62,690 nucleotides of DNA, from the IMG/VR virus record IMGVR_UViG_3300023296_000161, positions 1-62,690 of that record; one strand, given 5' to 3'. This DNA comes from a virus. The stretch's first letter is position 1. Each line of letters begins with the position of its first letter. Shown here piece by piece: positions 25,853 to 33,883 of the stretch. Made by a program: the position numbers and the translations under genes. The notes under the pieces are model-generated. The model was not told the DNA's origin. It saw only the letters and a list, made by a program, of their open reading frames with translations, and ran no database searches.

Positions 25853-26532
25853 GAACGAGCATACTTACTATTCTCGCTTACTTTGTTATGATGAATGTGG
25901 GTTATGCGAGTGACGTTTACATTACGCAGTCTGGTGCAAGTCTGACTGCAAACATCAATCAAGATGGACAAGACAACCAATTTGGTGACGGGACAACTGA
26001 TGTTACCCTAACAGGTGACAACCAGACGTTGGACATTGACCAAGTTGGTAGTACAAATACTATTGCTGCATCTGTCGTTGGTGCAACACAAGAGTTAACA
26101 ATCAACCAGACAGGTAGTAGTAATACGTCTACCGTATCGGTTGGTTCTAGTTCTTCATCTGATGACAACAGTATTATCCAGACAATCACTGGTAGCTCAA
26201 ATACGACTACGGTGAATGTGGGTAATAGTGCTGCGTCTAGTGATGCCGATGTTGATCTTGTTGTTACAGGTGACAGTAATACAGTGACTATTAATGAAAA
26301 TAGTACTGCAACAATGGCGAGTGGTGATAAGAAGGTGACAAACATTACAGCGATTGGTGGAAGTAATACTATTACATCTACACACACTGGTGCTGCTGAC
26401 CAAGACACAACCCTGCATCATACGGGTTCATCTAGTACTTTTTCTATTACACAGGGTGGTGCATATGATGGAACAGTGGACATGACAACAGTGGGGTCAG
26501 GCCATGATGTTACGATTACTATGGACGATTAG
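25849..26532 (+). CDS. Curlin-repeat (CsgA/B-like) amyloid protein 1
   Basis: 227 residues. A signal peptide (about 1-20, ending GYAS) precedes a body of short repeats built on N/Q-x-x-x-G-x-x-N, for example VYITQSGASLTANINQDGQ and LTINQTGSSNTSTV. The body is low in charge and rich in S, T, N, G and D, the composition of curli subunits. It should be exported through the CsgG pore. The C-terminus is overlapped by the FecR gene. Confidence 0.72.
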   Translation: MRTSILTILAYFVMMNVGYASDVYITQSGASLTANINQDGQDNQFGDGTTDVTLTGDNQTLDIDQVGSTNTIAASVVGATQELTINQTGSSNTSTVSVGSSSSSDDNSIIQTITGSSNTTTVNVGNSAASSDADVDLVVTGDSNTVTINENSTATMASGDKKVTNITAIGGSNTITSTHTGAADQDTTLHHTGSSSTFSITQGGAYDGTVDMTTVGSGHDVTITMDD

Positions 26533-27562
26533 TATTATTTTCTTTAGTACCAATGCTTATGGTGCTATTGGAAATGTGGTCAAAGGAAACGCTTCTGTAG
26601 AAAGGTCTGGTGAAAAGACTGATCTAAAGAAGGGTTCCGATATTGAGTTTAAGGACACTGTGAAAACTGGTAAAGGTGACATAGGTATCACGTTTGTTGA
26701 TGATACTAATGTTGCAGTGAGTGCCCACAGTGCTTTGGTAATTGATGAATTTATATATGACCCTAATTCTAAAACAGGCTCTAAGTTGGTCATGAATATT
26801 GCACTTGGCACAGTGCGATATGCGAGTGGTAATATTGCTAAATTAAATCATCAGAACGTAGAAATTAGAACACCAACAGCAAGGATTGGTGTGTTGGGGA
26901 CTGCATTCAGTATGACCGTGGATGAGGTTGGAAAATCTTTAATTATTCTACTACCCAACAAAGACGGGACCGTAGGTAAGATATCGGTAGAGACTGATGC
27001 GGGACAAGTTATTATGAACCAAGCATTCCAATCAACATTAGTTAGTACGGGGGAAAACAAACCATCTAAGCCTGTAATACTAGATTTGACATTAGACCAG
27101 ATTAATAACATGTTGATTATTAAACCGCCCAAACAGAAATTGTTGGATTTATTAGAGGATTCTAAAGACAGTAAGAATTTACTTGATATTGATCTCTTAG
27201 AGTTTAATGATTTAGGTAAGAACGAATTAGAAGAAGACCTATTTGGGTTTAATGAATTAGACATTAACGATTTGGATGTTGACCTACTTGGAAATATCCT
27301 AGACCAGATTGCCGCTTCACTCGCACAATCAGAGATGATTGATGGTAGAACAAGTGGGTTTAATAAAGTCACACAGGTCAACACACTGGTAGATGGAAAC
27401 AGCACACGCATCATACGAAGAGTAGGAAGTAACACAGTAGATTTAGACTTGATAAACGACTATGGTTATAGGATTAATATTACACAGGGAATGCCTGTGC
27501 CGGAGATAACAACAAAAGATGAAAACGCTTCTAATATCATTAATATTACTCAGTCTGACTAA
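26504..27562 (+). CDS. FecR-domain secreted protein with curlin-like C-terminal motif
   Basis: 352 residues. A signal peptide ends near YGA (about residue 21). Residues 22-165 form a FecR domain: GNVVKGNASVERSG, LKKGSDIEFKDTVKTG and VEIRTPTARIGVLGTAFSM. A middle region is rich in L, D and N repeats (LLEFNDLGKNELEEDLFGF), and the C-terminus carries YRINITQG and NIINITQSD, which look like curlin repeats. FecR-domain proteins often stand beside CHASE2 cyclases in bacterial genomes. It may link the fibre to sensing. It overlaps both neighbours by 29 and 44 bases. Confidence 0.72.
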   Translation: MMLRLLWTISIIFFSTNAYGAIGNVVKGNASVERSGEKTDLKKGSDIEFKDTVKTGKGDIGITFVDDTNVAVSAHSALVIDEFIYDPNSKTGSKLVMNIALGTVRYASGNIAKLNHQNVEIRTPTARIGVLGTAFSMTVDEVGKSLIILLPNKDGTVGKISVETDAGQVIMNQAFQSTLVSTGENKPSKPVILDLTLDQINNMLIIKPPKQKLLDLLEDSKDSKNLLDIDLLEFNDLGKNELEEDLFGFNELDINDLDVDLLGNILDQIAASLAQSEMIDGRTSGFNKVTQVNTLVDGNSTRIIRRVGSNTVDLDLINDYGYRINITQGMPVPEITTKDENASNIINITQSD

Positions 27563-28310
27563 CTTTGCACTTGCTGGCAACAGTGTGTTCATTGAACAGA
27601 TAGGTACGAGTACAGATTCTACGATAACTGTAGATATTGACGGTAATAACAATTCCGTAAATCTTACTATGGAAGGTACTAACAATGATTTGAATATTAC
27701 ACAAGGGGGAAACAACAATACAGTCAGTTGGATTTCTTATTGGGGTAGTGGTGAGACTTGGGGTGGTGATTTGGATGGTAACAGCAACACCATAAAAACT
27801 GAACAATACAACACCACCGGCACAGATACGAATAGGGTGGGTATGCATATTCAGAGCAATAGCAACACGGTTAGTGTTGGCCAAGGATGTACATATGATA
27901 GCCAATCAGACACAACTTGTTCTGGTACTATATCAGAATATGGTGGCCATACTGTGAATTTAGACTTACATTCAGGTAATAATAACATCAAGGTGGGTCA
28001 ATCATCAGGTTCGGTTGATGCAGACCATTATGCACAGATTTACATGTATGGTGGGGAATATAATACTATGTTTGTCAAGCAGGATGGTAGTGGAAATAAG
28101 ACCCTAAATATAACAGTGAGGACAGATGGTGGGACACAATCTGTTATTCAAAAAGATAGCGGGGCCCATAGTGCAACAATAGATTTGACAGGTAGTTATC
28201 ACACAGATTTGAATTTGATTCAGCAAGGTAGTACAAACCAATCATATTCATTGACACAGAATTGTCTGACAAGTGGTGGATGTAGTGTGGGAATTACGCA
28301 AGGAAATTAG
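27519..28310 (+). CDS. Curlin-repeat (CsgA/B-like) amyloid protein 2
   Basis: 263 residues. A clear signal peptide (MKTLLISLILLSLTNFALA) is followed by N/Q/G repeats: VFIEQIGTSTDSTI, LNITQGGNNNTVSW, DLNLIQQGSTNQSY and a C-terminal VGITQGN. Four Cys occur in CTYDSQSDTTC and CLTSGGC, unusual for curli subunits. It differs enough from protein 1 to be a distinct subunit (major/minor or nucleator). It ends 2 bases before the cyclase gene. Confidence 0.72.
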   Translation: MKTLLISLILLSLTNFALAGNSVFIEQIGTSTDSTITVDIDGNNNSVNLTMEGTNNDLNITQGGNNNTVSWISYWGSGETWGGDLDGNSNTIKTEQYNTTGTDTNRVGMHIQSNSNTVSVGQGCTYDSQSDTTCSGTISEYGGHTVNLDLHSGNNNIKVGQSSGSVDADHYAQIYMYGGEYNTMFVKQDGSGNKTLNITVRTDGGTQSVIQKDSGAHSATIDLTGSYHTDLNLIQQGSTNQSYSLTQNCLTSGGCSVGITQGN

Positions 28311-28312
28311 TT

Positions 28313-30364
28313 ATGAAAAAGTGGATTATATCATTATTCGTCATTTTAGTATTGTGTGGATTGCGTTTTGCAGACCCGTGGTTCCTAGACATGGTTCGCC
28401 TCAAGGCAATGGATCAACATCAGCGCAATCAAGAAACACTGATAATTGATAATGTTGTTACTGTAGAAATTAACAATCAGACAATCAGAGAACGTGGGCA
28501 GTGGCCTTGGGATAGGGAAACACTTGGTAACGAGATTATCAAACTCTATCAAGCAGGAGCGTCATTAGTCGTTGTTCCTATTCTATTCGCAGACCCAGAC
28601 CGTGGGGGTAAGGATACATTCTTTGCTAACGTGCTCAAACAAACACCAACTGTTATAGGGCAGATACCTAGCACAGACAATAGTAATTCTGGTGTAGTGC
28701 GTGGTGTTGCAACGGTTGGCCATCCTTGGAAAAATTGGGTATATAGATACCCCGGTGTGGTTGGTCCTATTCCAGAACTTGCAAAGAGTGCCAATGCTGT
28801 TGGTATGATGGTTATTGCACCAGAGGCTGATGGTGTAGTTAGACGTATGCCTTTGGTGATTGCAGTGAATGATAAAATATATCCATCTATCAGTATGGAA
28901 ATCCTACGCATGGCATCAGGAGACATATCGTTCCAGATGAAGACGGGTATCGCTGGTGTAGAAAAACTACGCATCCCCAAATATAAAATGATTGACACAG
29001 ATGCCAATGGTAACATATGGTTGGATTTTCAGTGGAGAACAAAAACTCACCCCCTACATGAGAAATTACCAGACCTCAAAGGTAAAATCGTTATACTCAG
29101 TATGACTGCTTCTGGTCTTGGAAGCCCTGTTGCAACCCCTGTGGGGGTCATACAGTCCCATGACCTTATTGGTGCATCACTTGCTACCATGATGACAGGT
29201 CGCAATATAACCAGACCATTTTGGACTGATCTTGCAGAATTAGCAATCAGCGGTGTTGGTGCATTAATCCTAGCACTAACAGTTCTCACATTGGCGTGGT
29301 ATTTTGGTGCAGTATTACTGCCATTGTTCCTTGTCGGTTCATTCTATGGTTCATCTTACCTATTCACGGAATACAGTTATCTGGTGGATTGGTCCTATCC
29401 CGTCCTTACTATGTTTGTAGTTTGGGCCATTGCTGCGTTTCTGCGGTTCATGGAAGAATATAAACAGAAAATGGAAATCAAGAAACAGTTCGCTGGATAT
29501 GCCAGCCCAACTGTGGTTCGGTTACTACAAGAAAATCCATCACTGATCAAAGACGGTATGAAGAAGGAGATTAGTATTTGCTTCTCTGATCTTCGTGGGT
29601 TCACACCATTAGGCGAGAGTTTTGGTGATGATGTCAAGGGTCTTACTGAAATCATGAATGGATATATGGATGCAATCACACAACCTATTTTAGATTCAAA
29701 CGGCATGGTAATCAAATATATCGGTGATGCAAGTATGCACATTCATAACGCACCCATAGATGACCCAGACCACCCAAAGAGCGCAGTTAAAACTGGGCTA
29801 CTGATGCTAGATGCAGTAGTGAAGTTTAATGACAAGATCGTTGCTGAAGGCAAACCACCTATAGGAATGGGTGCGGGTATCAACACAGGGTTGGGATATC
29901 TTGGAGAGATGGGTTCTACCATGCGACACAGTTATGATGTCCTTGGTGATGCAGTCTCTACCGCTGCTCGTATTGAGAGCAAGTGCAAAGAGTATGGGTG
30001 TCTGTTGTTGGTTGGTGAAGCCACATATGACTTAACCAAGGATGACTTCTTCTACTTGAAGGTTGATGAGCTTGCAGTGAAGGGTAAGACTGTTGGTATT
30101 CGAATATATACCGTTCTCAGTGAAATGGGATGGATGATGGAGAATACCAATTGGGGTATAGCAGAGAGCCAACATGAGAAGATGCACGAATATTATCGTA
30201 ATCAACATTTTGACCATGCTATTAGATTATGTAATGATTTGATGAATGAATTCGACGGTAGAATGAAAAACTATTATACTATGTGGATTGAACGCTGTGA
30301 GTTTATGAAGACACAACCACTTGAAGAGGATTGGGATGGAATCTTCTGGGCTCAATCAAAATAA
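28313..30364 (+). CDS. CHASE2-type membrane adenylate/guanylate cyclase
   Basis: 683 residues. An N-terminal membrane helix, an extracytoplasmic CHASE2-like domain (about 25-310) and three membrane helices (about 315-395) are followed by a class III cyclase domain (about 415-610). Metal-binding Asp occurs in FSDLRGFT (near 424) and KYIGDAS (near 471). GDAVSTAARIES near 545 has Ser where the usual motif has Asn (GDxVNxAAR), a transition-state residue. It should make a cyclic nucleotide at the inner membrane in answer to an outside signal. The gene follows the curlin gene by 2 bases after AAGGAAAT. Confidence 0.85.
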   Translation: MKKWIISLFVILVLCGLRFADPWFLDMVRLKAMDQHQRNQETLIIDNVVTVEINNQTIRERGQWPWDRETLGNEIIKLYQAGASLVVVPILFADPDRGGKDTFFANVLKQTPTVIGQIPSTDNSNSGVVRGVATVGHPWKNWVYRYPGVVGPIPELAKSANAVGMMVIAPEADGVVRRMPLVIAVNDKIYPSISMEILRMASGDISFQMKTGIAGVEKLRIPKYKMIDTDANGNIWLDFQWRTKTHPLHEKLPDLKGKIVILSMTASGLGSPVATPVGVIQSHDLIGASLATMMTGRNITRPFWTDLAELAISGVGALILALTVLTLAWYFGAVLLPLFLVGSFYGSSYLFTEYSYLVDWSYPVLTMFVVWAIAAFLRFMEEYKQKMEIKKQFAGYASPTVVRLLQENPSLIKDGMKKEISICFSDLRGFTPLGESFGDDVKGLTEIMNGYMDAITQPILDSNGMVIKYIGDASMHIHNAPIDDPDHPKSAVKTGLLMLDAVVKFNDKIVAEGKPPIGMGAGINTGLGYLGEMGSTMRHSYDVLGDAVSTAARIESKCKEYGCLLLVGEATYDLTKDDFFYLKVDELAVKGKTVGIRIYTVLSEMGWMMENTNWGIAESQHEKMHEYYRNQHFDHAIRLCNDLMNEFDGRMKNYYTMWIERCEFMKTQPLEEDWDGIFWAQSK

Positions 30365-30402
30365 GAAGCTTTTGTCGCAACCACAAAATACTAAATACAT
30401 GT

Positions 30403-31053
30403 ATGAAACATACATATCTATACATCAAAACACATTCTTCAGGATTAAAGTATTTGGGTAAAACCGTACAAAATCCATACACATATATGGGCTCCGGCAC
30501 GCATTGGATTCGCCATTTAGATAAACATGGTATAGAACATACTACGGAAATACTATTTGAGACTAACGATAAGTTATTATTTAAGGAAACCGCACTCTAC
30601 TATAGCCACTTATATAATATAGCAGAATCCAACGAATGGGCTAATATAGTACATGAACAGGGTGATGGCGGAGACACACCCCACAGTCCAGCGTACCAAG
30701 CACACATAGCAAGCAAAAACTTTTTGTATGGCGAAAAAAATGGATTTCATGGTATGAAACACACAGATGAAACTAAACGCAAAATAAGTGAAGCAAACAG
30801 GGGTAGGGGCTTGGGCATTCCTAAGAATCACGGAGATAAACTAAAATCAGTATGGGCAGAAAAGGGTCATCCCCGTAAAGGTAAAGAGCCTTGGAACAAA
30901 GGTAAAAAAGGATCGCAATCCAGAACTCAAAATATGATGGAAAGTTATAGTATAAAAGTCATTTTTGAAGGTGTAGAATATCCGTCACTCAATGCCGCTA
31001 GTAGAGCAACAGGGTTAAGTGCCTATAAGATTAAGATAGCCACCACAAAGTAG
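30403..31053 (+). CDS. Free-standing GIY-YIG homing endonuclease with NUMOD motifs
   Basis: 216 residues from the ATG at 30403. The GIY-YIG core YLYIKTHSSGLKYLGKT opens the protein. NUMOD3-type DNA-binding repeats follow (GFHGMKHTDETKRKISEANR and WNKGKKGS), and a helix-turn-helix of NUMOD1 type ends it (YPSLNAASRATGLSAYKIK). It lies directly after the curli-cyclase unit and may mark a site of gene exchange that brought or keeps that unit. No ribosome binding site is obvious; ACTAAATA 13 bases upstream could be a weak late promoter. Confidence 0.75.
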   Translation: MKHTYLYIKTHSSGLKYLGKTVQNPYTYMGSGTHWIRHLDKHGIEHTTEILFETNDKLLFKETALYYSHLYNIAESNEWANIVHEQGDGGDTPHSPAYQAHIASKNFLYGEKNGFHGMKHTDETKRKISEANRGRGLGIPKNHGDKLKSVWAEKGHPRKGKEPWNKGKKGSQSRTQNMMESYSIKVIFEGVEYPSLNAASRATGLSAYKIKIATTK

Positions 31054-31062
31054 GAGAGAACT

Positions 31063-31218
31063 ATGAGTAGGAATTATTTTTCATCGAAGACAGGTCATAA
31101 GGCATCAGATATATATTTAAAAAATCAACCCCTTTGGTATGATAGCGATATGTTGAAACATGGGATTGTTTGGTTCATCATTGGAACAATCGTCGGAGTA
31201 CTCGTATCGTATATTTAA
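31063..31218 (+). CDS. Small membrane protein
   Basis: 51 residues after GGAGAG. The first half is hydrophilic (KTGHKASDIYLKNQP), and residues 34-51 form one membrane segment (HGIVWFIIGTIVGVLVSYI). The stop is 27 bases before an early promoter. No family recognised. Confidence 0.5.
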   Translation: MSRNYFSSKTGHKASDIYLKNQPLWYDSDMLKHGIVWFIIGTIVGVLVSYI

Positions 31219-31245
31219 TTATTTTAAAAAATATCAAAAAAAGAC

Positions 31246-31274
31246 TTGACAATCCCTTTACAATGTGTTATATT
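31246..31274 (+). promoter_or_regulatory. Early sigma70-type promoter
   Basis: TTGACA at 31246-31251 and TATATT at 31269-31274 with a 17-base spacer. TATTAT at 31271 with a 19-base spacer is an alternative. It drives the gene at 31310. Confidence 0.7.
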
Positions 31275-31309
31275 ATACTTGTAGATTGGTTCTAAGGAAA
31301 GATATAAAT

Positions 31310-31546
31310 ATGATTATGGATGTATACCTCCACACATTCCTTGCAATGGGTGCTATTGGTGCCGCATATTATGCAGGAGGTTATTTCTCAAAGACAAATA
31401 TTAAGAATATCATCGGCTCTATGCTTGAAACCCTAGAGAAAGAGGGTTTTATTGCAACATCAATGGATAAGGATGGCGACAAAGAGTTGATTCCTATTTC
31501 AGAATTAATTGCATATGCGCTTAAAGATTCTGAAAAAAACACTTGA
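31310..31546 (+). CDS. Small membrane-anchored protein
   Basis: 78 residues from the ATG at 31310, which follows AAGGAAAG. One N-terminal membrane segment (TFLAMGAIGAAYYAGGYF) is followed by a soluble part with DGDKELIPISELIAYA. The pattern is conserved among T4-like marine phages without known role. Its end overlaps the -35 box of the next promoter. Confidence 0.55.
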   Translation: MIMDVYLHTFLAMGAIGAAYYAGGYFSKTNIKNIIGSMLETLEKEGFIATSMDKDGDKELIPISELIAYALKDSEKNT

Positions 31547-31571
31547 CAAACCCTAAAAAATAGTTTATAGT
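31543..31571 (+). promoter_or_regulatory. Early sigma70-type promoter before the tRNA-bearing frame
   Basis: TTGACA at 31543-31548, 17-base spacer, TATAGT at 31566-31571. The expected start is at 31578, the A of an ATG, so the mRNA is probably leaderless. Confidence 0.75.
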
Positions 31572-31577
31572 TATATA

Positions 31578-32027
31578 ATGAACAGTATGCATTTATTGCC
31601 TGTGTATTATTCGACTACGAATACACGCAAGCGCAAACAGAAAAAGAAGTCGGCCTCTGTCCTAGAGGCAGAGCGTCAACACGACAAGTTTCTCAAGAAG
31701 ATGGGTATAGGCACTCGTAGCTCAGTTGGATTAGAGCAACGGCCTTCTAAGCCGTGGGTCGCAGGTTCGAGTCCTGTCGAGTGCGCCAAATCACAGACCT
31801 GTAGTTCAGTCTGGTTAGAACGGAGCGCTCATAACGCTTATGTCGCAGGTTCGAATCCTGCCGGGTCTACCAATAATGTTCTGTATGATTCTTCTATGGC
31901 AAAGAAACCAGAGAAGATTTATACTGGTATTGAGATTATAGGTATTGCACAGATGCATAAATCCAATGCAGTGCCAGTTCGGGGTAAGAAACAGGCAGAA
32001 GAGATTGCAAAGATGAGGCGAGGATGA
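31578..32027 (+). CDS. Conserved T4-like protein whose frame runs through two tRNA genes
   Basis: 149 codons with no stop. Residues 1-45 (LLPVYYSTTNTRKRK, then EAERQHDKFLKKMG) and the end (YTGIEIIGIAQMHKSNAVP, then EEIAKMRRG) look like the two conserved parts of one small phage protein. The part between, about residues 45-100, is the translation of tRNA-Arg and tRNA-Met. Either a 149-residue protein is made, or the tRNAs were inserted and the two parts are expressed separately (an internal ATG at 31896 has no good ribosome binding site). The predicted transcript starts at the first ATG. Confidence 0.5.
   Translation: MNSMHLLPVYYSTTNTRKRKQKKKSASVLEAERQHDKFLKKMGIGTRSSVGLEQRPSKPWVAGSSPVECAKSQTCSSVWLERSAHNAYVAGSNPAGSTNNVLYDSSMAKKPEKIYTGIEIIGIAQMHKSNAVPVRGKKQAEEIAKMRRG
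31711..31788 (+). tRNA. tRNA-Arg (TCT)
   Basis: Acceptor GCACTCG (31711-31717) pairs with CGAGTGC (31778-31784). The discriminator is G and CCA is encoded (31786-31788). The anticodon loop CTTCTAA gives TCT at 31746-31748, reading AGA. The T-arm GCAGG-TTCGAGT-CCTGT is regular. It lies within the open frame 31578-32027. Confidence 0.92.
31795..31872 (+). tRNA. tRNA-Met (CAT), elongator or Ile2 type
   Basis: Acceptor AGACCTG pairs with CGGGTCT; the discriminator is A and CCA is encoded at 31870-31872. The anticodon loop CTCATAA gives CAT at 31830-31832. T-arm GCAGG-TTCGAAT-CCTGC. CAT could be elongator Met, or Ile if its C is modified to lysidine. It is 6 bases after tRNA-Arg. Confidence 0.9.
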
Positions 32028-32248
32028 CCGAAGATCGCATTAAAGAACTTGAAATAGAGAATGAAAAACTCAAGAACATTCTCCGTAAAGTATTTCCAGA
32101 AAAGTCGGGACACTTCTTCATTTGTGGAGAAGCTGGTGAGAAGGATAGTTCTGGATTGCCAGATAAGATTTTTGTTTGTCCCACATACGGGCTTGATGGT
32201 TTTCAAGTATATAAAAAGGATGGCGACTATCGTGCGCCAGGATGGTAA
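32024..32248 (+). CDS. Small phage protein of unknown function
   Basis: 74 residues with an ATGA overlap to the previous frame. A charged helix (RIKELEIENEKLKNILRKVF) is followed by GLPDKIFVCPTYGLDGFQVYKK, a pattern I have seen in several alphaproteobacterial phages. Function unknown. Confidence 0.5.
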   Translation: MTEDRIKELEIENEKLKNILRKVFPEKSGHFFICGEAGEKDSSGLPDKIFVCPTYGLDGFQVYKKDGDYRAPGW

Positions 32249-32253
32249 GAGAA

Positions 32254-32577
32254 ATGAATAATAAAGATTATGTTGTTGTTACTACTATTTCATCGCACCG
32301 TATGCGTTATGTAATGCATCGTGATGATCTCCAGAAACTAAATCCATTAGACCGAGTTAATGCTATTGAGTGGGCTAACGATACAGTTAATGCTGATGAA
32401 TGTAAAGAGTTCTCCCAAGAGCATATGGGGGAATATATCGTGGATACTGTTGAGATGAGCGAAGATGATATGCTTGAACTTTTTGATAAGGACAATGATT
32501 ATCTTAGTGAATGGACAAAGGATCAAAAACTTGAGTTGGTGAGGAAAAGTATTGCTTCAGAAGATGGGGTTGAATAA
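32254..32577 (+). CDS. Hypothetical acidic protein
   Basis: 107 residues from the ATG at 32254; the ATG at 32242 is also in frame. Acidic and helical, with DMLELFDKDNDYLSEW near residue 75. No family recognised. It is one of a run of small early genes (31310-34810). Confidence 0.45.
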   Translation: MNNKDYVVVTTISSHRMRYVMHRDDLQKLNPLDRVNAIEWANDTVNADECKEFSQEHMGEYIVDTVEMSEDDMLELFDKDNDYLSEWTKDQKLELVRKSIASEDGVE

Positions 32578-32579
32578 CA

Positions 32580-32963
32580 ATGGTTGATGATTCTTATGAT
32601 CTCAGTGATGAGATGAAAGATTTGACTAATAATCAGAAACTTGCTGTAGTGCAGTGGGCAATGAAGCATATTGTTGAACATGCCAGAGATGGTGGATCAT
32701 ATCGTCATCTTGTCTATGGGCGGCTGGGATTTGGACCTGAAGCATATGCCGCCCTTTGCAATGACGGGCTCACTATTTCAAATGAATTTGATCTTGAACT
32801 GAAAGATTTGATTCTAAACGCACTCAAAGAAGATGATTCAATCAAGATCAAGAGAGTATTAGGATTATGCGACGAATTTGATTGTTTCGAATATGTTTCA
32901 TGTGGCTGGCAAGCCATTGATCGTTATAGGGTCACTTGTTCTGAACATTATAATGAAAAATAA
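32580..32963 (+). CDS. Hypothetical acidic protein
   Basis: 127 residues starting 2 bases after the previous stop. It is acidic, with HLVYGRLGFGPEAYAALCNDG near residue 42 and four Cys in the second half (LCDEFDCFEYVSCGW, VTCSEH). No domain is recognised; a metal site is possible. Confidence 0.45.
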   Translation: MVDDSYDLSDEMKDLTNNQKLAVVQWAMKHIVEHARDGGSYRHLVYGRLGFGPEAYAALCNDGLTISNEFDLELKDLILNALKEDDSIKIKRVLGLCDEFDCFEYVSCGWQAIDRYRVTCSEHYNEK

Positions 32964-32978
32964 AAGAGAAAGAAACAA

Positions 32979-33335
32979 ATGACAATTAGTTACAGCACTA
33001 ACTGGATGGGCCCCATCGCTCTCAGCTGGTATAGGGAACGTGATTTATTGATGCCCCCTGTAACACGCTGGAGTGATTTTCTCAAAGAAGAAGTTACCAC
33101 TGAAGAAATCAAGCATAACTACATGGCCGGCCGTATTGACGTTCATGGAACTGAATTACCATATGGTGATGAGATTGGATTGCCCTTAATGTCCGCCGCA
33201 GATTGGAATAGATTTTCAGTGTGGTTGGATGATTATGAAACTAAAACGATGGAAACCCTTGACAAAATCCTAGAATCATATTATAATGATGGCAACAGTG
33301 AAATTGAATGGTGGAAAGATAATGTTAGCATCTGA
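32979..33335 (+). CDS. Hypothetical phage protein
   Basis: 118 residues with AGAGAAAG before the ATG. It is rich in W and Y (MGPIALSWYRERDLL, MAGRIDVHGTELPYGDEIGL), a pattern known from several phages without function. It overlaps the next gene by 14 bases. Confidence 0.5.
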   Translation: MTISYSTNWMGPIALSWYRERDLLMPPVTRWSDFLKEEVTTEEIKHNYMAGRIDVHGTELPYGDEIGLPLMSAADWNRFSVWLDDYETKTMETLDKILESYYNDGNSEIEWWKDNVSI

Positions 33336-33573
33336 ATACAAGAAAGAAGTCAACCGTCTTGAGGCTGAGTTGAAAGTTATGTCGGACTATGCAGACAAAC
33401 TAGCAGATGGGTTACCAGAGGGTATGTTGCCTAAAGATATTGAGATTCTGAGGGCAACAAACGCCGAACTGATGCAGTTTTATGAGAGCGTGAAGAAGGC
33501 TTCTGATTATTGCGTTACACGATCAGAGTTAGAAAACTCTATTGACATAGCCATTGCGGAGTACGAGAAATGA
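33322..33573 (+). CDS. Small coiled-coil protein
   Basis: 83 residues from the ATG at 33322, which follows GGTGGAAAG. Heptad-like helices (YKKEVNRLEAELKVM) and a second helix near the C-terminus. No family recognised. The stop overlaps the next ATG. Confidence 0.45.
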   Translation: MLASEYKKEVNRLEAELKVMSDYADKLADGLPEGMLPKDIEILRATNAELMQFYESVKKASDYCVTRSELENSIDIAIAEYEK

Positions 33574-33746
33574 CTTGGCAACCGATTGATACTGCGCCGA
33601 AGGATGGGACTGAGATATTGACAATAAACATAAGGCATGAGGCGTTCCCCTGTGAAGTTGTTTGGTGGGAGTCTGGAGGATGGACGGAGGGGACACAATC
33701 TATCAAATCCACACACTGGATGCCATTACCGGCCCCCCCGACATGA
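33570..33746 (+). CDS. DUF551-like small protein
   Basis: 58 residues. WQPIDTAPKDGTEIL at the start, VVWWESGGW in the middle and THWMPLPAPP at the end are the signature of the DUF551-type family found in phages and prophages. Role unknown. ATGA overlap with the previous gene. Confidence 0.65.
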   Translation: MTWQPIDTAPKDGTEILTINIRHEAFPCEVVWWESGGWTEGTQSIKSTHWMPLPAPPT

Positions 33747-33817
33747 GTACAGTGAAGGATGAACTTAAAGATGCCGGTGGTAAAGTAGATCGTTGGGAAT
33801 AATAATGAAAAAGGTGC

Positions 33818-33854
33818 TTGACAAACTCTGTTTAATGGTGTATACTAACGTATA
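33818..33854 (+). promoter_or_regulatory. Early promoter with palindromic -10 region
   Basis: TTGACA at 33818-33823, 17-base spacer, TATACT at 33841-33846. The -10 lies in the dyad TATAC-TAAC-GTATA (33841-33854). One of a family of near-identical promoters in this window. Confidence 0.8.
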
Positions 33855-33883
33855 AACTAAGAAGATATGGGAGAAATTGAAAA

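Noticed and set aside
26851-27435. Long minus-strand frame (194 codons) opposite the FecR gene
   Set aside because: It is the shadow of a real gene with signal peptide and domain; its product has a Ser/Leu-rich antisense composition and no ribosome binding site.
31303-31310. TATAAATA next to the ATG at 31310
   Set aside because: It lies between the ribosome site and the start codon, so transcription from it would remove the start; a chance match in an A/T-rich leader.
33743-33802. 19-codon frame MSTVKDELKDAGG after the DUF551-like gene
   Set aside because: Too short to support; it could be a coupled small peptide but has no independent evidence.
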